Made by a program: the position numbers and the translations under genes. This document shows, in pieces, positions 20,579 through 29,883 of a stretch of 64,000 nucleotides of DNA. The notes beneath the pieces were generated by a model. That model was not told where the DNA came from and did no database searches. It saw nothing but the letters and a program-made list of their open reading frames with translations. Numbering within the stretch: position 1 is the first letter of the stretch; every line of letters starts with the position of its first letter. Source of the DNA: Phaeodactylum tricornutum CCAP 1055/1 (Eukaryota > Bacillariophyta > Bacillariophyceae > Surirellales > Neidiaceae). Where the stretch lies: positions 391,518-455,517 of the forward strand of contig NC_011678.1 in assembly GCF_000150955.2 (NCBI RefSeq), given 5' to 3'.

Positions 20579-21583
20579 ATGGCCCGTGTCAATGGCCGGA
20601 TTCGACGCGGTCGCCCTCGTGTGGTGGAACCGATGTCGTCTTTCCGAGTGATTGCATTCAGCACTATGTCGTTTTTGGGGATCATCGCGATTTTGGTCGT
20701 ATTCACTCTTGTCCGAAATTTCCACGGGGCGCCCATAAAGGCGGAAAGCAACTTCTTTTCAGTGGCTGACGAAATTCCGGACAGTGTCGTGTCCAGGCTG
20801 GATGTCATTCTGGTTCTCGGTGGCGGCGTCCCGTCGTCCCTGGATAGCCCACCGGTTTACGTGCAACGCCGATGCGACGATGCGGCAGCCGTTGTCTCGA
20901 GACACCAATTGCTGCCTGCTACATTCTCGAAAAAGTCCACAAAGCCCGTTTCGTCCAAGTCTCTTCCTATTTTGTGTCTGTCGGCCGGTACGGCTCATTT
21001 ACCTCAGTTGCTCAGCGCCAACGGTTTACCCATTTGGGAATCGACTTCGTCGGCTGCATACTTGGAGCAGAAACACAATATTCAAAACGTGTTTGTGGAA
21101 ACTACTTCATACGACACTATCGGTAATGCTTTTTACGCAAGAACGAGTCACACTGATATTGTTGGGTGGCGAAAGCTGTTGGTTGTTACCAACGAATTTC
21201 ACATGGATCGTTCCAAAGCTATTTTCGAGTGGATCTTTGGAATTGACAGTGAGAAAAGAGCAGGCTACGAGCTCTATTTTTTATCCTCTTTGGATGGTGA
21301 TCTTTCCGAGGAAGCGCTACGGGCACGTCAAAATAAGGAAGCCAAAGGGCTGTCGTCGGTTAGAAAATATTCTACGAAGTATCGAACTTTGTCTGATGTC
21401 TGGTCTTTTCTCAATAACGAACACGATCTGTACAAAGCCAGCAAGCTAGTGGAGCGTGGTCGTTCCAATGCGTCGATAAGCTTGGCTACAGTGCTCGAGA
21501 AAGAGAGCTACGGGGCCCACCGAAACCTTCACAGAAACATTTTTGATCGCATATCATCATCGATCCATCGCCTAGTCGCCTGA
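20579..21583 (+). CDS. DUF218 / YdcF-like membrane-anchored protein
   Basis: This single-exon gene encodes 334 aa from the ATG at 20579. A basic N-terminus (RIRRGRPR) is followed by a hydrophobic helix (about residues 23-46), suggesting a type II anchor with the globular part in the lumen or outside. The domain matches the DUF218 (YdcF, SanA, ElyC) pattern: DVILVLGGG, then a conserved R..DAA..V helix, LPILCLSAGTA, a glycine-poor variable part, VETTSYDTIGNA (Ser/Asp-Thr and Asn conserved), and LLVVTNEFHMDRSKAIF. The bacterial relatives are tied to envelope or peptidoglycan metabolism; the eukaryotic role is unknown. Family assignment rests on motif order and spacing seen here. No gene nearby explains the function. 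Confidence 0.75.
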   Translation: MARVNGRIRRGRPRVVEPMSSFRVIAFSTMSFLGIIAILVVFTLVRNFHGAPIKAESNFFSVADEIPDSVVSRLDVILVLGGGVPSSLDSPPVYVQRRCDDAAAVVSRHQLLPATFSKKSTKPVSSKSLPILCLSAGTAHLPQLLSANGLPIWESTSSAAYLEQKHNIQNVFVETTSYDTIGNAFYARTSHTDIVGWRKLLVVTNEFHMDRSKAIFEWIFGIDSEKRAGYELYFLSSLDGDLSEEALRARQNKEAKGLSSVRKYSTKYRTLSDVWSFLNNEHDLYKASKLVERGRSNASISLATVLEKESYGAHRNLHRNIFDRISSSIHRLVA

Positions 21584-22481
21584 TCAGATATCACTCAAGT
21601 TGGAGTTCTCTTGCTATTAAAATGTAGATCCATACTTTGCGCTTGTTGACAAATTCTCAGTTTATGTGAGTCTCCTGCATGCGTGGGCGAGGTAGGTCTA
21701 ACTCTCAGTAACGCCGCGATTATCATTGTTAGTGGAGAAGAGTTTCTAAGCAAAGTTGACAAGCGGGTATGGTTGGAACGGGACACCGCGAAAAAAATCA
21801 ATAGTGTCAGTCAGATTATGGTCTTATTTTTCTTGTGTGATTTACAAGCGCTTGAAATGCCAATAGTTATGAATATTTACAGTCAGTACCGGTATATACC
21901 GTAATTGACGCAACTTTGTATAGGACGGAACTTTGTATCTTTTCCAAAAATTCATGTACATTTGCTACGAGACTCACCAAATCAAATTCAGACTTAAAAC
22001 TACCCCAGACGTGGCTTCGTCTCATTCACAGCTTCAAAATAATGTCATTATTTCTAATACTTCTAATAAAGTGCAATGTACACACTTTCATTTTAAAGTT
22101 GGATTTTTATGTTGAACCACCAAATAGGGTTAAGGATTCGAATCATAGCTAACCGTAACATCGAGCCTCTTTTACCTCGTTTGTCGAGGCAAATGAATTT
22201 CTCGTTTTTATGCCCTACTTGAGCTTTAAACATTGATACTCTCAAATGAGAGTCAATCTTTGCTTCTCAAATACCAATAACATTGGCAATATGGTATTCT
22301 ATCATAGTAGTGGAATAGTAGTAGAAATTGTTGGCATTGAAGAATGAGAAAAACCTCTATTTCGGCCTCTACGACATGAAAAAATCGCTATTTCGGCCGA
22401 ATCTGAAATTTTTTTAATTAATTTTGATTGAGCGCGAAACGCCTTCTCTAGAGGTAAAATTAGCAATTAGAAAATAATCAA
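21584..22481. other. AT-rich spacer with palindromes
   Basis: About 900 nt without a supported gene. Palindromes include CGGTATATACCG at 21890-21901 and ACTCTCA-AA-TGAGAGT at 22238-22253. The 11-mer CTATTTCGGCC occurs twice, near 22355 and 22390. Composition is more AT-rich than in the flanking gene blocks. Confidence 0.5.
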
Positions 22482-23491
22482 ATGCTTGGTGTATGCTCTG
22501 TATATGATATAGCGGAGGTATCGAGGTCACTGGAGATCCAAGTACAGCAAACTGAAGACCAGCGACAAGAATTACACACCGCTTTACAAAGGGCTGCAGA
22601 GCGAATAAAGTCTTACAAGAATACAGTAGAACAAACCCTGCAAGAACACACTATGCATACGGCTGTAGGGGAAAAGCAGCTGGAAAGGCAGTCTACCAAA
22701 ATCAAAATGCTAGAAAAGACAGTTCGAACATTACAGAACGATAAGGCAATTTTGTCGGCGGCTGTGGAAGCAAGAGATAGTAGACTTTCGAGCATGACTG
22801 ATCTTCAAATGTCGCTGAAGGAAGTTGAAAGTAAGCTTGGTATACAGGAAGCTCTGCAACACAAGCTCAAAGAAGCGAAAATGAAGTGTAAGAGTCTCCG
22901 GATGCAAACAAAGTCTGCTGAGGAAAACGAAAATGTTTATCAGGAAAAGCTAGCTAAACATGCCCGCAAAGTCCTTGATCTTGAGGGTCATGTAAACTTG
23001 GCAAATGATCAACGCAGGTCGTGTCAAAAAGAGCTCAGCATGCAACAGATTGCGATTCAAAGCTTAAAGCAGAGCGTAACAGTTGCAAACAAAAATGCGA
23101 AAGTATTTCCAAGGAAATTAGCAAGATATGTCGGAATGGTAGAAGCATATGGTATGTGGAAATTGTCGTCGCTGACAATGAAGCTCGTCGTCAGGAGATT
23201 GTTCTTCTTCGAGATCAGAAACGGAAAGCATTGGAAGAGATGCAGTACTGCCGGGCTGCGTGCGAGCAATCACGGGCGGCGCAGAAAATGGCAGGCCTTG
23301 ATAATGATATGGCCAAGGTACTGGAACAAAATTTGGAGCTGGAACGGTTGCTATCAGAGTTGACCAAGTATGTTAGCGCCAAAGAAATGCAGCTCGAAAC
23401 TCTGAAGCAAGTGAACGACGCTCTCAAATCGGAGCTAGGGAGCATAACTAAAGGCAGGATGACACGAAATATGGGAAAGAATGATATTTGA
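22482..23491 (+). pseudogene. Coiled-coil protein gene, interrupted frame
   Basis: From the ATG at 22482 one frame gives a long heptad-rich coil (residues about 10-190, many Glu, Lys, Gln and Leu). After about 23080 that frame becomes un-coil-like and Trp-rich. The frame shifted by two nucleotides is open from 23009 to the stop at 23491 and continues the coil (for example ARRQEIVLLRDQKRKALEEM). The coil therefore crosses from one frame to the other between about 23009 and 23110. No intron of normal size joins them cleanly there. A strong donor-like GTATGT at 23156 could splice 86 nt later in phase, but it would discard clear coil sequence. Either the gene carries a frameshift or the splicing is unusual. 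The 5' end may also be missing an exon. No family is recognised. Confidence 0.55.
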
Positions 23492-24015
23492 TGATGTTAT
23501 GTTCTGGGAAGCACAGAATTAGTTACGGGTAGTATAAGCTTTTGAGAATAGTCTGTTAGACTTCACAGTCAGGCAAATCATGCTATCTGCTCAAATAAAT
23601 GCAATAGCTGTTTCCATGAATCTGCCTAGCTGTAAGGGAGTGAAAATTTGGTCGAACCCTCGCAAGGGTTGAATTACAGGTGGTGACATATCAACTAGCT
23701 GTTAATCTCCAGCATCTCAATACGTGATGAGATTCAATATTTTTCGATCAGAACGTATATTTCCTCCTGCTAGATAGAGATTCGTGCAAGATTCATGAAA
23801 CGACTTGTTCACAACTGGCCCAAGTAAAGTACAGTTACCGTTGGTTTCCATGTCACTGCAAGCAGCCACTTTGCTTTCGTTATGCAATAGGACGAAGCTT
23901 ACATTAGCGCCGATAGGTATTTCTGTAGACAATCGTTTTTTCGAGAGCTTCATATCAATTCGTTCCATTCTTTCAAAACTGATACTTTTTTGTTGCCATT
24001 GCATGCACTGATGCC
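23492..24015. other. Spacer before a small membrane protein gene
   Basis: The 524 nt contain no recognisable gene. The octamer TCACAGTC occurs at 23563-23570. A 95-codon minus-strand frame crosses part of the interval but has no family features, and I do not support it. Confidence 0.4.
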
Positions 24016-24531
24016 ATGTCGATAAAGCCGGAAGATGATTTTAGCGGATACATGGAGAGCTTGAAAGCTCACGAGATGCAGGATCAAGCGTATCAAAACC
24101 AGCTTGCAGAACACGAGGTAAGGCGGTATGACATCCGTTCGATGAGGTTGACTTAAATGTACGCTACTCAAATCTTTCTTTTCCTCCAGCTTTGGAGACA
24201 AACGACTTGGGGCGGATGGGTCGTACGACAGTTACAAGCCTTGGGAGATCATTTTTCACCCTTTTTCGAGGCGATCGCTGACACAGTTCAATCTGACAAG
24301 AATACACCCGCTCAACTTGTACTTTTGGCCGTTATCCGCTCTTTAACAATTGCTGCGTACGTGGCGGCACTGTATGCGCTACTGCGAATAGCAAACGCTA
24401 TTTTGGGCCGTGAGATTGTTATTGAAGAGGAAATTGTGGTTGATCATGATGAGGACACACACGATGACAGCAAAGACGGAAACTTAGTACAGGAGGTCCG
24501 GCGGAGTGCTCGTGACAAGAAGAATCGATAA
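24016..24531 (+). CDS. Small hypothetical membrane protein
   Basis: Two exons are inferred: 24016-24117 and 24190-24531. The 72 nt intron (GTAAGG...CCAG, pyrimidine-rich end) keeps frame at AEHE/LWRQ. The product is 147 aa. Two earlier ATGs (24004, 24011) run into stops almost at once, so 24016 is the likely start. The first 34 residues are polar and mostly helical. A Trp-rich segment (LWRQTTWGGWVV) is followed by a hydrophobic stretch (about residues 83-115) that could span a membrane once or twice. The tail is very acidic (EEEIVVDHDEDTHDD) and ends in basic residues. I do not recognise a family. The consistent splice and strong composition pattern argue that it is real. Confidence 0.65.
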
Positions 24532-25668
24532 GTCAATAGCCTAGATACCGAAGACTGCTTTGTTTGTCGTGTGAGATTTTTGCTGGTTGCAAAAGTTGCT
24601 CTGCAGACCTGGCGTGCTTAACCTTCACTCTAGAATAGTGCATCCAGAAGATGTAATTCTGGCTGTACAATATTAAGCTCCCGAGTAATCCGAGGCAGAA
24701 ATAGCTTGATTGTCATTCTAATTCAATTCTTACTCCCATCAAGCATGTATCGAGAAAAATGCTTGCTGAGCTGGGAGCGTCATATGCTTATTTTACCTTG
24801 TATGTAACGTTAAAACAATCAGAATACAATGGCTGAAGCTGTCCACTGAATGAGATACATGTTAAATACTTTGTCGTTAGCCGTATCGACGAAGACTCAA
24901 GATTTGTATGCGAGATCTGCATTGCAACTTTGTCCACGCACACTTTCGCGATTCGATTCGAAAATCCCCCCGGTCTCATTGAAAGTGAGGCCACGAGACT
25001 AGGGTGATGCTGTCACGTCCTCTGCGGGGAAAAGCCTCCCCTCGCGGGACATTGAATTGACCACCAAATCCAACAAAATTAATTGGTTTTCTTTCGATAT
25101 TTTCAGCTCATTCATATATTACTTATGATATCAACATTTTTGTGAAAGGCTTCCAAGTGGACCTCGCTCCAGGAAGGCAAAACATCAGACACCGACGCAA
25201 CTGCGGTGAGTAACTGTGACTGTGAATCAATTCCAAAGCCTGTTTTACTGTAAATCACATTTCTTTGTCGTTGCGCAAAGAAATGATTTCATCTACAACG
25301 CAAAAGGAGATATGGAGCACAACGTCTGGCAAGAATTATCATCAATGACGCTACTCGTGTACATAACTTAATTTGGTAAAAAATCTCATCAGACGAAGTG
25401 ATCAGCAATTATGGTTTTAAACTGAAGATCGAACTTTTTCCGTCTGTGAAAGTAATTATCACAACAACAAGCCATAGACGCATCGAAAGAGTGGATAAAA
25501 CCATAAAGGGAAACAAGGAGGAATCTCTTTACTGTCTCTCTGTTGTCAACGAGCCGCTCGGCTAGTCAAAAGAGACGTTTTCAAAAGCTCACAAAGTACA
25601 GATGGTAAGGGTTTGCCTTTTGCAATAGAAATGGCAACCGGTAAATGACAATAAAATCGCAGTCACTC
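24532..25668. other. AT-rich spacer
   Basis: About 1.1 kb with no coding frame I can support on either strand. GACTGTGA, the reverse complement of the recurrent TCACAGTC octamer, lies at 25218-25225. A small stem of GGGGA and TCCCC lies near 25025-25045. Confidence 0.5.
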
Positions 25669-26691
25669 CTAATGTTGATTGTTCAGGCTGTTCATGAGTA
25701 CCAGGGAGCGAATGTATTTGTCGGAAGGTGTGCCCGCATAAGTTGAAGGACTCGACGAGGCACGAAATGGCTGTCCCAAACTGTGAATGCACTGCATTTC
25801 CGAGAATGAAGGTAGCAGCGGTGAATGCAGTTGAAAAGGAGTTCCTAAAGAGGATCGATCGTTTCCATCAAAAGGGACACTACGTGCAGGTGGTAAGTGT
25901 GCGCTTGGGAGGTTTCCAATTGGTAGTATGGTTGGATCGAGAAAAGGCCTAGATCGTGCCGATCCTCGAAGCAGCCCTCTTGGCATTTGCATATAATCAA
26001 AGAACGGAGCGGCAAACGGTCGTTCCTGAAGTCCAGACGAGAGGCCCAAAAAGGGTAATGTAGATGGCCCTGGATTGCGTCTCGGAGGTAGACCAGGAAC
26101 CTCTCCCAAACGGAAGGACCCTAGGTGACGAAGAACCTTCTCTTGCGCCATGGCAAGGATAGCCTCCAGCCGCTTGTTTTCCTGCTTGAGGTCAAAATTC
26201 TCGGCCCTCAATTCGAACGACCAATTTTCAAGGTCCTTGAATTCGTTTTTTTTGCGATAGTAGTTTCGTTTCGAGTACATTGCATTTCGCTTTCGGAGAA
26301 ACTTTCTCTTGAACATCTCATCTGTTGCTGAAAGATCGATCTCCGGGCCTTCCCTTTCAGCGCCGTCCTTCGACACATGTGAAGACGGGTTCATTTCTCC
26401 AAAATTATCCCCGGTCGAGACGAGCCCCGTTGGCTCGTGTTCACGGTCAATACAGTGTTTCAGCTTCTCAGCCGAGATCTCTCCAGGCATTGAACGTGAT
26501 TCCGTGGTCTGCAAGAGCGCGTACAATTCATGGACTGTTAGATAGCCTTACAGCTGTATTTCAACGGGAGAAGCGAGTATGGCGCAAAGTCCCAAAGAGG
26601 TCTGCTCCATTGCGGATGATTTACGTACCAAATGCATCTCTGGATTGCAGTTTCCTTTCTCCATATTCTTCACTATTCCCTTTGCAAGCAT
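25669..26691 (-). CDS. Atypical bZIP transcription factor-like protein
   Basis: The likely structure is exon 1 at 26691-26629 (21 codons from ATG), a 120 nt intron (GTACGT...TTGCAG), and exon 2 at 26508-25669, giving 300 aa. Without the first exon, the ATG at 26490 would start the protein. A basic stretch (KRKFLRKRNAMYSKRNYYRKK) leads into a leucine zipper. Counting from the Asn of RNAMYSKRN, leucines fall at +18, +25, +32 and +39, the exact register of bZIP proteins. At +8, where bZIP proteins have the invariant Arg, this protein has Tyr. DNA contact would therefore differ from the classical mode. The rest is low-complexity, rich in Pro, Ser and Leu, as in activation regions. A nuclear regulator is inferred. 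Function and targets are unknown. Confidence 0.7.
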
Positions 26692-27771
26692 TAAGTAGTC
26701 AAGTCAGTTGCTTAACGTTGCAAACCATCACTGGTGCGCCGCCGTGAGTTGGTTTTATCTGAGTTGAAAGACGAGTGTATGTATGACGTTCAACTGACAG
26801 TGAAGGATGGAAGTGCGTAACGGTAGAGAATATCTGGTGATGTGAGAACCTTTGGTTAGGAGAAACCTGTAAAGCCGAAACCTGCAAAACTGAGATTTGA
26901 GGTCCGCATTGCTGTCCGGCGGAACAATCGGGCTTGCGTTGACACGATCTCCCTCAATACTCCATAGGAACTTCGCACCCGACCGTTCCCGTAAGATTTT
27001 CATGTATTAAATGGAAAAAGCTTCGATTTAAACAAAAATATATGTAATCTTTCAAATGATTTACTACTTTCCACAAGTAAGAATGTCTTTGAGAATACAT
27101 GTAAGCAAGAAATGGCAACAAAAATTCGGTGGTTCTTATGACCATAAATTATATTTGTTTCAGAAACTGAAAATACATGTGTGGCCTTACTAAATGGTTC
27201 GCTGTTCTTTACGAAATTGAATTCATTGGTCAATTAGAGAAGCAGTGCTGTTTCAAATATACTCCCGTCTTCGATGTTCAGGAATTTTATGGCGCTATCC
27301 TTTATGGGGTAGAAAAATGTATGTGGGTTCTAGAGGAGAAATCGCTGTCGTGCTTACATTTGCATGAAATGCTTCCCTTGCTCCTATCAGTAAGTTGCTT
27401 CCAGAGAGGTAGGAAGAAAGCCAGTAGGAAGAACTTCATAAAATATGTTCTGCGGCAGGCTTCAACACCCCAGAGTTGGTCGCACATTATGAGTCGTGAT
27501 GTCATGATCGATGAAATATATACTGACACAGACAAACGAGCTTCCTTTCTTGCGCTGTCTACTATAGTCCTACTATACTAATGTAATGGAAGAGAAGATC
27601 AGCCTTCCTGGCTCACTTGGAAGTCAGATAGAATTAGGCCGGTCAGCGCTAACAGGAAGTTCAAACAATCCATGACAAAAACGCAGCAATTTTACAATTA
27701 GAAGAGACCAACACTCTGCATTCGCTCTTTTTATGGAAACCCACTTGAAGTATCGTGCCAGTATGATTTGA
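26692..27771. other. AT-rich spacer, one weak frame
   Basis: About 1.1 kb between the bZIP-like gene and the first RING gene. Besides one weak plus-strand frame (27177-27581, listed separately) I see no gene, RNA or repeat. Confidence 0.4.
27177..27581 (+). CDS. Weak open reading frame, 134 codons
   Basis: An ATG-initiated frame of 134 codons rich in Cys, Leu and aromatic residues. It has no signal peptide, domain or motif that I recognise. It overlaps shorter frames on the other strand in AT-rich DNA. It may be chance; it is listed because nothing else occupies this 1.1 kb interval. Confidence 0.15.
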   Translation: MCGLTKWFAVLYEIEFIGQLEKQCCFKYTPVFDVQEFYGAILYGVEKCMWVLEEKSLSCLHLHEMLPLLLSVSCFQRGRKKASRKNFIKYVLRQASTPQSWSHIMSRDVMIDEIYTDTDKRASFLALSTIVLLY

Positions 27772-29025
27772 TTATGCTTCGTCCGCATCCCCTGATATAC
27801 CAGAAGCTGATGACGGCATTGTTTCACTCTGTGTGTCGCTGTGATTACCAGCATCCAATCTTGTTGAACCGTTGCTGTACTGCGGTATCGCTATATTGGG
27901 AGTTTGGCAAAGCGGGCACACGTTACGGCCCATCTTGAGCCAGGACTTGAGACAGGCTGCGTGGAAAACGTGGTTGCATTTCAACAAACCAACGCGGTCA
28001 CCTTCGGTTAAATGAGAAAAGCAAATGATGCAATTGTGCTCAAATTCTTCTTCGTCCGTACTTGGATCTGGGGTTCCTTTCACTTGGTAGAGGTGTGTAT
28101 TTAAATGAAGAGAAGTCGGACGGGTTGCTTTCTCAACATCTTCCGTCTGCTGAAGAGCAGCAACCATGGTCGCCAAGCGTTCGTTATTGACTCCAGCTGC
28201 AGCCGCTTGCATTTCGAGCAACAGCTCCGGAGCGGCATCACGTAGACGACGCTCCAGTCGTGTTCGGCGAACGCGGATGTTATTGCGAATAAAGCGTTCA
28301 GCGCGCTCAGGATTCTTGCGAATCATACGTGACACAACACGCTGATTGTATCCGGGAATGCAGAACGAGAGAAAGAAACCGAATAAACTTCGACCAGGTC
28401 CGGAAAAGAGAATGCAAAAAGTGATGATACTGAACCAAACCAATATCACCATGCCCGTATTTTTGAGTACACGCCGCTCGGTGGGATTAGACAAGCACGT
28501 TGGAATGACTTCCAGTGAACTGTTCCACCGCGGCAAGGCGCAGTGCGTTAGTTCTAATGGGCAGTAGAAAGTTTTCTGAGGTTGAATCACCCGACAACGG
28601 CACTCGCGAACATAAAGGCGAGGCATCGCTTTATTCAAGGTATCGTTTTCTTGGAGGAGCCGATGACTGTTGCTCCGAAAATCACGTAGTGCCAGAGCTT
28701 CCACACCTTGACCTCGGGTGACCCACATGTCTGTATCGAACGTGGCAACAAGTGGATCAACACCGCGAACCTGAAGCTGTTGCTGTGTGGAATCAATCTT
28801 TAGACGTCTTCCGTCATTATTTGTTTCACCCGGAATAGCCCCAGGAAATTCTTCAGATATGATTTCCTCGTACCGCTCTGACAAGGAGTTGTACTGTAGA
28901 GGGACCACCAAGGTTGGTAATTTACAAATCGGCCGAAAACCTTGTGCCTCCACTACAGTCTTCAACGTGCTAGATTGTACCGTCCAAAATAGAAGCGTGT
29001 ACAGTCTGTGCTTCAAGCCCGACAT
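27772..29025 (-). CDS. RING-H2 transmembrane E3 ubiquitin ligase candidate 1
   Basis: This single-exon gene encodes 417 aa from the ATG at 29025. A signal peptide (about residues 8-27) and a luminal region of about 160 residues precede a transmembrane helix (about 193-215). The cytosolic part is basic, then has the RING-H2 finger near residues 330-372: CIIC, then CNHVFH..C and CPLC, giving the C3H2C3 ligand order. Such proteins pass ubiquitin from an E2 to substrates at ER, Golgi or vacuolar membranes. The luminal side has C-x-C-x10-C-P-x5-C (starting RECRC), exactly shared with the next gene at 29884-31089. The two genes are same-strand neighbours and probably a diverged duplication. The substrate is unknown. 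Confidence 0.85.
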   Translation of the reverse strand: MSGLKHRLYTLLFWTVQSSTLKTVVEAQGFRPICKLPTLVVPLQYNSLSERYEEIISEEFPGAIPGETNNDGRRLKIDSTQQQLQVRGVDPLVATFDTDMWVTRGQGVEALALRDFRSNSHRLLQENDTLNKAMPRLYVRECRCRVIQPQKTFYCPLELTHCALPRWNSSLEVIPTCLSNPTERRVLKNTGMVILVWFSIITFCILFSGPGRSLFGFFLSFCIPGYNQRVVSRMIRKNPERAERFIRNNIRVRRTRLERRLRDAAPELLLEMQAAAAGVNNERLATMVAALQQTEDVEKATRPTSLHLNTHLYQVKGTPDPSTDEEEFEHNCIICFSHLTEGDRVGLLKCNHVFHAACLKSWLKMGRNVCPLCQTPNIAIPQYSNGSTRLDAGNHSDTQSETMPSSASGISGDADEA

Positions 29026-29883
29026 GTTGCCAATAGAACTAAAAATTGCAAGTCGGACGAAAACGAGAGAAAATGGTATCCGTAGACTGCCACAGGAAGT
29101 CTAAATCCAAAATGGAGAGCAAAATGAATGAATTCTAACGACCGTAAAGGCAAATTACAATGTGCCGCTTTTTATCCGAAAGTTCTTTGGCATGAGATAC
29201 GATTTTGGACTGGCACGGCCGAGCACACCATTTTCTTCGTGGCCGTTCTCCACGACCACTGACAGTAAAGGCATGTATGCCGGCCGGCCGTCTTGGAAGC
29301 AAGCGAAATTCTTCGTCCCCCCGGGGGGGGGGGGGGGTGGTTTGTACGAGAGATCTTCAGGCCGCACGCGAGAATCAACGAGATTCGTTCACAGTAAGAA
29401 TTCGGTTATAAGATTTTCTGACGTATAAGAGACTTTGTCCTAATAGTAGAAGGAGTGGGGACAGCGATTATTGATTTCAAAAAAAAAAAAATACTATTTC
29501 GTGCCTACATTTACGGGTTATCCAAAACAATGATGTATATTTGCATGTAATCACTCATATGTAGCGATGTTAACTCGCGGATTGGTTGGGTTGAATAGTA
29601 GCTGTGTCACATAAATAGCACTTGGCATCAAGTAGCCGTGTTAAAAAAACGCCAACTCTTGTTGCAAAACCACTTTCAAAATTGTTGGAAAAAGGCTGGC
29701 GATTAGCTAGCACGCTGGGCCACGGGGACGATGATACAAGTAGTGTATTGTTATACCACTAAATGTTCTTTTTCAATCAACCAAGATGGGAGGGTACCCG
29801 TACGCGACCCAAAGACACTCAAATCAAAATGACTATAAAACCGCTTTCGACACAATCGACGAATAGCAAGATTCGTTCTTGAT
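29026..29883. other. Spacer with homopolymer tracts
   Basis: The 858 nt between the two RING genes contain a C6G15 tract at 29317-29337, an A13 run at 29479-29491 and a CGGCCGGCCG stretch at 29281-29290. Opposed short frames around 29160-29430 exist mainly because of the GC tract. I see no gene. Confidence 0.6.
29317..29337. repeat. C6 followed by G15 homopolymer tract
   Basis: Six C followed directly by fifteen G. This is a strong candidate for length variation, quadruplex or hairpin formation, and for assembly error. Confidence 0.9.

Noticed and set aside
23156-23241. An 86 nt intron (GTATGT...GGAAG) to join the two coiled-coil frames
   Set aside because: It is in phase, but it would remove clear coil-forming sequence and leave an un-coil-like stretch in the protein.
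25025-25045. GGGGA/TCCCC stem as a transcription terminator
   Set aside because: The stem is only about five pairs, and intrinsic terminators of this type are not expected in a diatom nucleus.
29162-29428. Opposed small frames containing Gly or Pro runs
   Set aside because: They owe their openness to the C6G15 tract and have no other protein features.
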